64,000 nt of DNA from Burkholderia ubonensis (GTDB lineage: Bacteria > Pseudomonadota > Gammaproteobacteria > Burkholderiales > Burkholderiaceae): the NCBI RefSeq assembly GCF_902833085.1, contig NZ_CADFEB010000005.1:434001-498000 (forward strand), in the 5' to 3' direction. Of the stretch, positions 23,092 through 31,480 are shown piece by piece. Under the pieces are notes generated by a model. That model did not search any database, had not been told where the DNA came from, and saw nothing but the letters and a program-made list of their open reading frames with translations. Both the position numbers and the translations under genes were made by a program. Numbering within the stretch: position 1 is the first letter of the stretch; every line of letters begins with the position of its first letter.

Positions 23092-24306
23092 CTACACCCT
23101 CAACAGCGGCAGCGGCTCGAATCGCTGCTGCTGCACGCGCGTCGCATCAAGCCCCCACCACGGCCCAAGCACCGTCGCGTAGAGCTGGCGGAAATCGACC
23201 GCGACCGGCAGGTTGCCGTTGCCGTCGAGCCGCCCGAGCGCGGGCGGCGCACCGTACAGCCCGCCGGCCACGCGCCCGCCCATCACGAAATGCGGCGCGG
23301 CCGTGCCGTGGTCGGTGCCGTTGCTCTGGTTCTCGCGCACGCGCCGCCCGAACTCCGCATAGGTCATCACGAGCGTCTCGTTCCAGCGCCCGAGCTCGAC
23401 CAGCGCGCCGCGCATCGCGCTCATCCCTTCGGCAAACTGCTTGAGCAGCGCCGCCTGCTGGCCCGGCTGGTTCTGGTGCGTGTCGAAGCCGTTGAGCGTG
23501 AGCCGCAGCACCGCGACCCCGTCCTGCGAACCCGGCCCCGACGCGTCGCACGCGGCGAGCACCTGCATCGCTGTCTTCACCGCGGTGCCGAACGCGCCGC
23601 CCGGAAACGCCGTCTTGAAGTCCCGCATCCCGCCGCGCGGCCGCAGCCGGTCCGCGGCCTTCACGATGTCGTTCTCGACGTCGATGATGTGCGCGAGCGC
23701 CGGGTTCTGCTCACGCAGCGACACGGGCTCGGCGAGCCGCGCGGCGCGGATGAACTGCGCCGGATTGACGAGCGCGATCGCGCGCGCGCCGTTCGCGAGC
23801 GGCCCCATCTCGGCGCTGCCGAGCACCACGCCGTCCGCCGCGAAGCCGGCAGGCACCGGCGCCTGCGCAAACGTGCGCGTGAGCCAGCCTTCGCGCAGAT
23901 ACTGGTCGGAACGCGACGCGGTATCCCAGATCTCGATCGAGCGGAAATGCGACAGGTTCGGCTGCGGATAGCCGACGCCCTGCACGATCGCGACCTGCCG
24001 GTCGCGCCACAGCGGCATCAGCGCCGCGAGCGACGGATGCAGCCCGGTGCGCTCGTCGAGCTGCAGCACCTGCTCGCGCTTGATGCCGATGCTGCGCCGG
24101 AACGTGTAGTACAGCGGGTCCGCATAGGGCACGACGGTATTGAGGCCGTCGTTGCCGCCCTTCAGCTCGACGAGGATCAGCACGTTCGCATAGCCCGCGC
24201 GCGCCTTCGTCGCGGCAAGCGGAGCCGCCAGCGCGCCGGGCTGCCAGAGCGACACGCCCGCCGTCGCGGCAGCGCCGGTGAGCGCGAGGAAATCGCGTCG
24301 GTTCAT
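23092..24306 (-). CDS. DUF1501 family secreted protein
   Basis: 404 aa with a twin-arginine signal ('MNRRDFLALTGAAATAGV'), so probably exported folded. Features typical of the sulfatase-like DUF1501 family: 'LILVELKGGNDGLNTVVPY', 'HFRSIEIWDTAS', 'NGFDTHQNQPGQQAALLKQ' and 'TDHGTAAPHFVMGGRV' with conserved His and Asp residues that resemble metal ligands. It lies 50 bases downstream of the DUF1800 gene, with which it is almost always paired. The biochemical function is not established. Confidence 0.9.
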   Translation of the reverse strand: MNRRDFLALTGAAATAGVSLWQPGALAAPLAATKARAGYANVLILVELKGGNDGLNTVVPYADPLYYTFRRSIGIKREQVLQLDERTGLHPSLAALMPLWRDRQVAIVQGVGYPQPNLSHFRSIEIWDTASRSDQYLREGWLTRTFAQAPVPAGFAADGVVLGSAEMGPLANGARAIALVNPAQFIRAARLAEPVSLREQNPALAHIIDVENDIVKAADRLRPRGGMRDFKTAFPGGAFGTAVKTAMQVLAACDASGPGSQDGVAVLRLTLNGFDTHQNQPGQQAALLKQFAEGMSAMRGALVELGRWNETLVMTYAEFGRRVRENQSNGTDHGTAAPHFVMGGRVAGGLYGAPPALGRLDGNGNLPVAVDFRQLYATVLGPWWGLDATRVQQQRFEPLPLLRV

Positions 24307-24356
24307 CGTGAATCCTTTGCCGGGCGCAGCGCATGCGTGCCGCCGGCGACTCGTCG

Positions 24357-25859
24357 TCATTTCAATTGATAGGCCGGGTCCATCAGCAGCGCCTCGAGAT
24401 ACGCGCTGCCGGTCGATCCGGTGTCGATCGCCGCGACGGGCGGCACCGGCAGCACCGCATGCTGCAGCTGAAGTTCGGTCGACAGCCCGGCAGGCGCCTG
24501 CGGCCGCGCGCGGTATTGCGCGAGCCAGCGTTCGAGATCGAAACGCAGGCCGCCGCGCGCGGGCATCGCACCCGGGTTGCCGCCGGCCATCGCGGCCATC
24601 CCGCCGGGACTTGCCCCGGTCTTCGCCACCATCGCGCCGGCGCTTGCACCGAGCGTCGCGGGACGCATGCCGGCGGTCTCGGTCGCGCGGAACAACTGCT
24701 CGACGAACTGCTTGCGCGCGAGCAGCGTCGAACTGTTGATCCAGATCGCGCCGCCCGGCCAGCCCTTGACGTTCGGCGGATAGAACAGGTTCTGCCCGAG
24801 CGTGCGCACGGTGTTCGCGAGCATCTGCGGATCGCCGTAGCCGACGTCGAACAGCCGCACCGACCCGACGACGAATTCCGCCGGCGACTTGACCAGCACG
24901 CCCCGATTGCGCGGATCCCAGAACGCGTCGGTGGACCACAGCGCGGCGAGCGCCGCGCGGATCTCGTAGCCGCTCGCGCGAAAGCGCTCGGCAACCGCCT
25001 CCAGTTCGCTTGCGTCCGGCGTATCGGACACGAATTCGCGCCACAGCTTGCCCACGATGAAACGCGCGGTCTCCGGACGCTTCAGCAGGATGTCGAGGAA
25101 GCCGTCGCCATCGAACGGCCCCGTCTCACCGAGGATAGTCTTGTCCCCGGCGTCGTGCCACTCGGTCCGCACGGCAAAGCGCAGCGTGTCGGGATCGATC
25201 GTCCAGCCGGTCATCGCGCGCGCGGCTTCGGTCACGTCGCGCTGCGTGTAATGCCCTTCGCCGAGCGTGAACAGCTCCATCACCTCGCGCGCGAAATTCT
25301 CGTTCGGCCGCCCCTTGCGGTTGCTCGCGCCGTCGAGATACTGCAGCATCGCCGGGTCCTTCGCGACCGCATGCAGCAGCGTGCCGAAATTGCCGAGCGC
25401 CTCGCGGCGCAGCAGCGCATTCTGCGCGGCCATCGTTTGCGGAAACGGCACCTTGTCCTGTCCCGACGTGAAATGCCCGTGCCAGAACAGTGTCATGCGC
25501 TCGGTCAGCGGCGACGGCGTCGCGATCATCTCGTTGACCCAGGCCGCGCGCAATGCGTCGTAGCGCTGGTTGCGCGTGCGCTGCTCGTCGCGCCGCTGGT
25601 CCGGCGTCTGCGCCTGCCGCTCCGCGCGCGTCGGCGGCAGCTCGGCGAGCCAGTCGGGCCACGTCGCGGCCGGCTCGCGCCGGACGTTGCCGAGCACGTC
25701 GGCCACCGCCTGCGCGCGCGTCAGGCCGACGAGGCGCGCCACGTCGGCGGGCGCCGGTGTAAAGCCGGTGCGACTCAGGAAGAACTGCGCATCGTCCGCC
25801 TCGAGGGGCGTCTGCATCGCAGGCGTCAGTGCCTGCGCGGCGGCGTTCGCTCGACTCAT
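24357..25859 (-). CDS. DUF1800 family protein
   Basis: 500 aa. Family signatures: 'DDAQFFLSRTGFTPAP' at the N-terminus, 'MTLFWHGHFTSGQDKV' near 150, 'NRKGRPNENFAREVMELFTLGEG' region near 200 and 'GWPGGAIWINSSTLLARKQF' near 370. No clear signal peptide is seen at the N-terminus. A Met/Gly/Ala-rich segment (about 400-430) interrupts the last third. It is the upstream gene of a two-gene unit with DUF1501. The function of the family is unknown. Confidence 0.9.
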   Translation of the reverse strand: MSRANAAAQALTPAMQTPLEADDAQFFLSRTGFTPAPADVARLVGLTRAQAVADVLGNVRREPAATWPDWLAELPPTRAERQAQTPDQRRDEQRTRNQRYDALRAAWVNEMIATPSPLTERMTLFWHGHFTSGQDKVPFPQTMAAQNALLRREALGNFGTLLHAVAKDPAMLQYLDGASNRKGRPNENFAREVMELFTLGEGHYTQRDVTEAARAMTGWTIDPDTLRFAVRTEWHDAGDKTILGETGPFDGDGFLDILLKRPETARFIVGKLWREFVSDTPDASELEAVAERFRASGYEIRAALAALWSTDAFWDPRNRGVLVKSPAEFVVGSVRLFDVGYGDPQMLANTVRTLGQNLFYPPNVKGWPGGAIWINSSTLLARKQFVEQLFRATETAGMRPATLGASAGAMVAKTGASPGGMAAMAGGNPGAMPARGGLRFDLERWLAQYRARPQAPAGLSTELQLQHAVLPVPPVAAIDTGSTGSAYLEALLMDPAYQLK

Positions 25860-25987
25860 CGTGAAGGACTCCCGAAACGCGCGATGTGCGCATGTGCCGG
25901 TTAAACGGCATTCGGTGAGCGAAAGTTGACTGCAAATTTGCTACGAAATTTTTCCGTGCGGCGGGCTGCCGGCGGAAGCAGCGCGAA

Positions 25988-26266
25988 TCAGCGCTTGTAC
26001 AGTTCGCGGACGGCGTCCTCGATGTGCTGGCGCAGCAAGTGACGCTCCTCGGGCGTCATGTGCCCGTCGCGGCGGCGCTGTTCGAGATCGGGAGGCACGG
26101 CGGAGCGGGCAACGGCATCGGCACGGTCGGCCTGCTGCGCCGCCTTGCCGCGGGGCAGCTTGCGCGACGAAGCGCCCGGCTCGGGGCGTTGCGCATATGC
26201 GAAGTTCGACGCACACGGACCGGCGAGCGCGATCGTCAGCATCAGTGCAATCCGGGCAGATCGCAT
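25988..26266 (-). CDS. Small secreted protein, function unknown
   Basis: 92 aa with a Sec signal peptide ('MRSARIALMLTIALAGPCAS..AYA'). The mature part is basic then acidic, with 'LPRGKAAQQADR' and the C-terminal helix 'MTPEERHLLRQHIEDAVRELYKR' cut short here to its ends 'MTPEERHLLRQ' and 'AVRELYKR'. The 'DGHMTPEERHLLRQ' motif recurs in small Burkholderia periplasmic proteins. A longer frame starts upstream but the signal peptide sets this ATG. It lies 128 bases upstream of DUF1800 on the same strand. Confidence 0.7.
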   Translation of the reverse strand: MRSARIALMLTIALAGPCASNFAYAQRPEPGASSRKLPRGKAAQQADRADAVARSAVPPDLEQRRRDGHMTPEERHLLRQHIEDAVRELYKR

Positions 26267-26407
26267 GACCGTCCTCGCTTCTTTGGTCGATTTGTTCCCT
26301 ACGTCACGCGGCAACCGGCTACCTCTGGTACTTGAAAAACCCTGCGGAAATCGGGCGTGCAAACCATGAAAGATTAAGTGCAGCGAGTATCCACCGAATT
26401 TCGTCTT

Positions 26408-26440
26408 CGAGTAAAGGAATCTCTATAGCGTGCCTTTACT
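26408..26440. repeat. Inverted repeat in the ompR upstream region
   Basis: GAGTAAAGG (26408-26416) and CCTTTACTC (26432-26440) form a perfect 9-bp inverted repeat with a 15-base centre. It may be an operator or an mRNA hairpin. Confidence 0.6.
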
Positions 26441-26464
26441 CCGCGCCACACCACGGGTAAATTT

Positions 26465-26480
26465 TGTAACTGACTGTAAC
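26465..26480 (+). promoter_or_regulatory. Candidate OmpR box (autoregulation)
   Basis: TGTAAC occurs twice, at 26465 and 26475, exactly one helical turn apart. It lies about 55-70 bases before the ompR start. OmpR-type regulators bind direct repeats with this core and spacing. Confidence 0.45.
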
Positions 26481-26533
26481 GTGCCAAAATCCCCGGCCGC
26501 GCGCCATTTCCCATTCGCGATAAGATGCCGTTC

Positions 26534-27259
26534 ATGGAAACGAAAAACCCCTCCAAGATTCTCGTCGTCGACGACGACCCGCGCCTGCGCGATCTGCTGC
26601 GCCGCTACCTGGGCGAGCAGGGCTTCAATGTGTACGTCGCGGAAAACGCGACCGCGATGAACAAGCTGTGGGTGCGTGAGCGTTTCGACCTGCTCGTGCT
26701 CGACCTGATGCTGCCCGGCGAGGACGGCCTGTCGATCTGCCGCCGCCTGCGCGGCAGCAACGACCGCACGCCGATCATCATGCTGACCGCCAAGGGCGAG
26801 GACGTCGACCGCATCGTCGGCCTCGAGATGGGCGCCGACGACTACCTGCCGAAGCCGTTCAACCCGCGCGAGCTCGTCGCGCGCATCCACGCGGTGCTGC
26901 GCCGCCAGGCGCCGGCCGAGCTGCCGGGCGCGCCGTCGGAAACGACCGAGGTGTTCGAGTTCGGCGAGTTCTCGCTGAATCTCGCGACCCGCACGCTGAC
27001 GAAGTCCGGCCAGGAAATTCCGCTGACGACCGGCGAATTCTCGGTGCTGAAGGTGTTCGCGCGCCATCCGCGCCAGCCGCTGTCGCGCGAGAAGCTGATG
27101 GAGCTCGCGCGCGGCCGCGAATACGAAGTGTTCGATCGCAGCCTCGACGTGCAGATCTCGCGCCTGCGCAAGCTGATCGAACCGGACCCGGGCAGCCCGC
27201 GCTTCATCCAGACCGTCTGGGGCCTCGGCTACGTGTTCATCCCGGACGGCGCGGCCTGA
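26534..27259 (+). CDS. ompR: Two-component response regulator OmpR
   Basis: 241 aa. The receiver domain (about 9-122) has the acidic pocket 'VVDDDPRL', phosphoacceptor Asp57 in 'LLVLDLMLPGEDG' and conserved Lys in 'DYLPKPFNPREL'. The C-terminal winged helix (about 145-240) ends 'IQTVWGLGYVFIP'. The ATG before 'ETKNPSKILVV' is chosen; one nine bases earlier (26525) is also possible. The sensor envZ follows 40 bases downstream. The pair is expected to answer osmotic or envelope signals. Confidence 0.94.
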   Translation: METKNPSKILVVDDDPRLRDLLRRYLGEQGFNVYVAENATAMNKLWVRERFDLLVLDLMLPGEDGLSICRRLRGSNDRTPIIMLTAKGEDVDRIVGLEMGADDYLPKPFNPRELVARIHAVLRRQAPAELPGAPSETTEVFEFGEFSLNLATRTLTKSGQEIPLTTGEFSVLKVFARHPRQPLSREKLMELARGREYEVFDRSLDVQISRLRKLIEPDPGSPRFIQTVWGLGYVFIPDGAA

Positions 27260-27299
27260 CCTTCCCTTCTTCCGGCTTCGCCTGTCCACGGCCCGTCCC

Positions 27300-28658
27300 A
27301 TGCGTATCGACCGGCGCCTTCTGCAGCTCGCCTTCGGCGGGCTGTTCTGGCGCACCTTCCTGCTGATCGCGCTGCTGATCTCGGTCAGTCTCACGGCGTG
27401 GTTCCAGAGCTTTCGCGTGATCGAGCGCGAGCCGCGCGCGCAGCGCGTCGCGCTCCAGCTCGTCGCGGTCGTCAAGCTCACGCGCACCGCGCTGCTCTAT
27501 TCCGATCCCGACCTGCGCCGCGCGCTGCTGCAGGATCTCGAGAGCAACGAAGGCGTGCGCGTGTATCCGCGCGAGAAGACCGACAAGTTCAGGCTGCAGC
27601 CCGACGAGTCGCTGAACCGCCTGATCGAGCACGACATCCGCAGCCGGCTCGGCGACGATACCGTGATCGCGCAGACGGTCAACGACATCCCCGGCGTGTG
27701 GATCAGCTTCAAGATCGACGACGACGACTACTGGGTCGCGCTCGACCGCGACCAGCTCGACACCGTCACGGGGCTGCAGTGGGCCGGCTGGGGGCTGTTC
27801 GCGCTCGCGCTGTCGCTGTTCGGCTCCGCGTTCATCACGAGCCTCGTGAACCGGCCGTTCTCGCGCCTCGCGCTCGCCGCGCGCCAGGTCGGCTCCGGCC
27901 AGGCGCCCGAGCGGCTGCCGGAGCGCGGAATGGGCGTCGCCGCCGACACCAATCGCAGCTTCAACCAGATGGTGCGCGACCTCGAACAGCTCGAGGCCGA
28001 CCGCGCGCTGATGCTCGCGGGCATCTCGCACGACCTGCGCACGCCGCTCGCGCGGCTGCGCCTCGAAACCGAAATGAGCCCGTCCGACCAGGCGACCAAG
28101 GACGCGATGGTCGACGACATCGAGCAGATGGACCGCATCATCGCCGCGTTCATCGACTACGCGCGCCCGACGCAGCGCCGGCCCGAGCCCGTCGACCTGT
28201 CGACGATCGTGCAGGAAGTCGCCGCGCGCATCTCGGGCGAGGACGGCGTGCAGATCCAGACGCGGCTCGCACCCACCGCCGTCATCGAAGCCGACGAGAC
28301 CGACATGCGCCGCGTGGTCGGCAACCTCGTCGAGAACGCGCGCAAGTACGGCCAGAGCCGGCAGGACGGCGTCGCGCGGATCACGCTCGAGACCCGCGTG
28401 TCGCACGCGCGGGTCGAGCTGTCGGTCAGCGACGAAGGCCCCGGCATCCCGGAGGACCAGTTGCCGCTCGTGATGCGGCCGTTCTATCGCGTCGATACCG
28501 CCCGCACCAAGGCGGACGGCACGGGCCTCGGGATGGCCATCGTGCAGCGCCTCGTCGGCCGCTATCGCGGCGCGTTGCGCCTGCGCAACCGCAGCCCGGA
28601 ACCCGGGCTCGAAGTCACGCTCGAATTCCCCGGCGGCAAGGCGCGTGCGACTGCGTGA
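27300..28658 (+). CDS. envZ: Sensor histidine kinase EnvZ
   Basis: 452 aa inner-membrane kinase. Membrane segments are at about residues 17-36 and 161-181, framing a periplasmic domain. A HAMP region follows, then the dimerisation helix with phospho-His244 in 'GISHDLRTPLARLRLE'. The ATPase domain has the N box 'NLVENARKYG', G1 'SDEGPGIP' and G2 'GTGLGMAIVQRLV'. It is translated with ompR as a two-gene operon. Confidence 0.94.
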   Translation: MRIDRRLLQLAFGGLFWRTFLLIALLISVSLTAWFQSFRVIEREPRAQRVALQLVAVVKLTRTALLYSDPDLRRALLQDLESNEGVRVYPREKTDKFRLQPDESLNRLIEHDIRSRLGDDTVIAQTVNDIPGVWISFKIDDDDYWVALDRDQLDTVTGLQWAGWGLFALALSLFGSAFITSLVNRPFSRLALAARQVGSGQAPERLPERGMGVAADTNRSFNQMVRDLEQLEADRALMLAGISHDLRTPLARLRLETEMSPSDQATKDAMVDDIEQMDRIIAAFIDYARPTQRRPEPVDLSTIVQEVAARISGEDGVQIQTRLAPTAVIEADETDMRRVVGNLVENARKYGQSRQDGVARITLETRVSHARVELSVSDEGPGIPEDQLPLVMRPFYRVDTARTKADGTGLGMAIVQRLVGRYRGALRLRNRSPEPGLEVTLEFPGGKARATA

Positions 28659-28733
28659 CGCGCCAGGGCACACGTATTGCGCTGCACACTATCGACCCGG
28701 TTGAAAAAAACTATGAGGGTCGTTAGTCAAAAT

Positions 28734-28765
28734 CTATTGAAGCACTTAATCAATAGTGTTATAGT
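28734..28765 (+). promoter_or_regulatory. ahpC promoter with overlapping inverted repeat
   Basis: TTGAAG (28737-28742) and TATAGT (28760-28765) are 17 bases apart, a good sigma70 promoter. A perfect inverted repeat CTATTGA / TCAATAG (28734-28756, 9-base centre) covers the -35 box and spacer. Its ATAG/CTAT cores and position suggest an OxyR or other LysR-type site; this is inference. Confidence 0.5.
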
Positions 28766-28852
28766 CTTGCCCATGCTGTCACATCACCGTTGCAGCACCG
28801 AGGTAGCTTGACTCAAGTCTTCTTCCCAATTCACTCATACAGGAGTAGCCGC

Positions 28853-29401
<549 letters not shown>

Positions 29402-29415
29402 GCGCCGATGCATCG

Positions 29416-29451
29416 AAGCCCGCGGCGCACTTGCTGCCTGCGGGCTTTTTT
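29416..29451 (+). terminator. ahpC terminator
   Basis: AAGCCCGC pairs with GCGGGCTT around a 16-base loop and is followed by TTT, between ahpC and ahpD. It may let ahpC be made in excess over ahpD. Confidence 0.82.
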
Positions 29452-29476
29452 AACGGCCAACCCATAGGAGATATCA

Positions 29477-30004
29477 ATGGAATTCATCGACTCGATTAAG
29501 GCACGTATCCCCGACTACGCGAAGGACATTCGCCTGAACCTCGACGGCACGATCTCGCGCTCGTCGCTCGAAGGCACCGACGCGGTCGGCGTCGCGCTGG
29601 CGGCGGCGTTCGCGGCCAAGAGCACGGCGATCGTGAAGACGATCCGCGAAGCCGGCGTGCTGTCGCCCGAGGAAACCAACGCGGCGCTGACCGCGGCCGC
29701 GCTGATGGGGATGAACAACGCCTGGTATCCGTATGTCGAGATGGCCGACGACGCCGACCTGAAGACCCAGCGCGCCGAGCTGCGGATGGGCGCGTATGCG
29801 TCGCACGGCGGCGTCGACAAGCGCAAGTTCGAGATGTATGCGCTCGCCGCGTCGATCGTCGGCAAGTGTCACTTCTGCGTGCAGTCGCACTATGCGCTGC
29901 TGAAGAACGAACAAGGCATGACCGTCACGCAGCTGCGCGACGTCGGCCGCATCGCGTCGGTGATCAACGCCGCCGCGCAGGTGATCGCCGCCGAAGGCGA
30001 ATAA
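29477..30004 (+). CDS. ahpD: Alkyl hydroperoxidase / AhpC-reducing protein AhpD
   Basis: 175 aa carboxymuconolactone-decarboxylase-fold protein. The redox pair is Cys131-x-x-Cys134 in 'VGKCHFCVQSHYALL'; upstream 'ALMGMNNAWYPY' fits the AhpD helices. It reduces oxidised AhpC and has weak peroxidase activity of its own. A TAGGAGA ribosome site precedes the ATG. It is the second gene of the ahpC unit. Confidence 0.95.
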   Translation: MEFIDSIKARIPDYAKDIRLNLDGTISRSSLEGTDAVGVALAAAFAAKSTAIVKTIREAGVLSPEETNAALTAAALMGMNNAWYPYVEMADDADLKTQRAELRMGAYASHGGVDKRKFEMYALAASIVGKCHFCVQSHYALLKNEQGMTVTQLRDVGRIASVINAAAQVIAAEGE

Positions 30005-30041
30005 AGCGAGCTGCGCGAGCCGCACGGCGCGCGCACCCGGC

Positions 30042-30077
30042 AAAAACGCCACGCGGGCCTGCCTCGCGTGGCGTTTT
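30042..30077. terminator. Bidirectional terminator between ahpD and ispF
   Basis: A stem of 13 bp (AAAACGCCACGCG with CGCGTGGCGTTTT) around a 9-base loop. A/T runs on both flanks suit both convergent genes. Confidence 0.9.
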
Positions 30078-30148
30078 CATTTCTGCAGGCGTTTGCAGCG
30101 CGGGTGCCTCGCCCGCACTGTCGCGCGAGCCGGCCCCGCTGCGGCCCG

Positions 30149-30634
30149 TCAGCCGCCCTGCTTCACCAGCAGCGCGGCGGCCTGCGCCTCGATGCCCTCG
30201 CCGCGGCCGAGATAGCCGAGCTTCTCGTTGGTCTTCGCCTTCACGTTCACGCGGTCGAGCGGCAGACCGAGATCCTCGGCGATGTTCTCGCGCATCCCGT
30301 CGATATGCGGCGCGAGCTTCGGCGCCTGCGCGATCACGGTGCTGTCGACGTTCCGGATCGTGAAGCCCGCGGCCTTCACGCGCGCCGCGCATTCGCGCAG
30401 CAGCACGCGGCTGTCCGCGCCCTTGAAGGCCGCGTCGGTGTCGGAGAAGTGGCGGCCGATGTCGCCGAGCGCCGCCGCGCCGAACAGCGCGTCGGTGATC
30501 GCGTGCAGCAGCACGTCCGCGTCCGAGTGGCCGAGCAGGCCGCGCTCGTACGGAATCGTCACGCCGCCGATGATGAGGGGGCGCCCCGGGACGAGCTGGT
30601 GCACGTCGTAGCCTTGTCCGATTCTGAAATCCAT
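30149..30634 (-). CDS. ispF: 2-C-methyl-D-erythritol 2,4-cyclodiphosphate synthase
   Basis: 161 aa enzyme of the MEP isoprenoid route; it cyclises CDP-ME 2-phosphate with release of CMP. Metal ligands are Asp and His of 'GYDVHQL' near residue 9 and His of '[19 protein letters not shown]'. The C-terminal '[18 protein letters not shown]' is the family signature. It starts 28 bases after ispD, the preceding step but one, and the two are likely one operon. Confidence 0.97.
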   Translation of the reverse strand: MDFRIGQGYDVHQLVPGRPLIIGGVTIPYERGLLGHSDADVLLHAITDALFGAAALGDIGRHFSDTDAAFKGADSRVLLRECAARVKAAGFTIRNVDSTVIAQAPKLAPHIDGMRENIAEDLGLPLDRVNVKAKTNEKLGYLGRGEGIEAQAAALLVKQGG

Positions 30635-30662
30635 GCGTGTTCCGATTGAGATTGAGTGGGGG

Positions 30663-31373
30663 TCAGGTGGATTGCGGGCCGCGCGCGAGGATCGCTTCCG
30701 CCAGCGCGAAGTCTTCCGGATACGTGACCTTGAAGTTGCGCAGGCTGCCCTGCACGACGCGCGGCGTATGGCCGGCCCATTCGATCGCGCTCGCTTCGTC
30801 GGTCAGGTCGTGCCCTTCCCGCTGCGCCTGCAGGATCGCTTCGCGCAGCATGCCGATGCGGAACATCTGCGGGGTCTGCGCCTGCCACAGCGCGTCGCGC
30901 GACTCGGTGCGCGCGATCGCGTCGCCGCCGGCCGGCACGCGCTTCAACGTATCCGCGACCGGCAGCGCGACGATCCCGCCGACCGGGTCGTCCTTCAGTG
31001 TCGCGACCAGCGTGCGGATCAGCTGCGGCGTGATGCCCGGGCGCGCGGCGTCGTGCACGAGCACCCAGTCGTGGTCGGTCGCGCCGAATTCGGTCAGCTC
31101 CAGCAGGCCGTTCAGCACCGACGCCTGCCGCGACGCGCCGCCGCAGCGGCGCACCGCGAAGCGCAGGCCGGCAAAGCGGCGCGCGTCGAAATGCGTGTCG
31201 TCGGGCGCGAGGACGACGAGCGTCTGCGCGAATTCGCTGCACCCGTCGAACGCGGCGAGCGTGTAATGCAGGAGCGCGCGCCCGGCGAGCGTGCGGTATT
31301 GCTTCGGCACGGCCGAGCCGGAACGGCTGCCCGTGCCGGCGCAGGGAATCAGGGCAAAGAGTCGGGGAGTCAC
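30663..31373 (-). CDS. ispD: 2-C-methyl-D-erythritol 4-phosphate cytidylyltransferase
   Basis: 236 aa nucleotidyltransferase making CDP-ME. The N-terminal CTP-binding loop '[18 protein letters not shown]' is characteristic; '[10 protein letters not shown]' gives the metal-binding Asp region. It shares an upstream region of about 107 bases with mfd, which is transcribed the other way. Confidence 0.96.
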   Translation of the reverse strand: MTPRLFALIPCAGTGSRSGSAVPKQYRTLAGRALLHYTLAAFDGCSEFAQTLVVLAPDDTHFDARRFAGLRFAVRRCGGASRQASVLNGLLELTEFGATDHDWVLVHDAARPGITPQLIRTLVATLKDDPVGGIVALPVADTLKRVPAGGDAIARTESRDALWQAQTPQMFRIGMLREAILQAQREGHDLTDEASAIEWAGHTPRVVQGSLRNFKVTYPEDFALAEAILARGPQST

Positions 31374-31413
31374 GAAATGAAACGCCGGAAAGGTGAAATC
31401 AAGAAGCGGATTT

Positions 31414-31419
31414 TATAAT
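31414..31419 (+). promoter_or_regulatory. -10 element of the mfd promoter
   Basis: A perfect TATAAT lies 62 bases before the mfd start codon in the ispD/mfd divergent gap. No strong -35 box is seen at 17 bases. Confidence 0.5.
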
Positions 31420-31480
31420 AGGTCTTTCGTCTCGACCGGCGCACCGCGATGCGCCTCGCGCCCGCTACCCTGCCGCCCCT

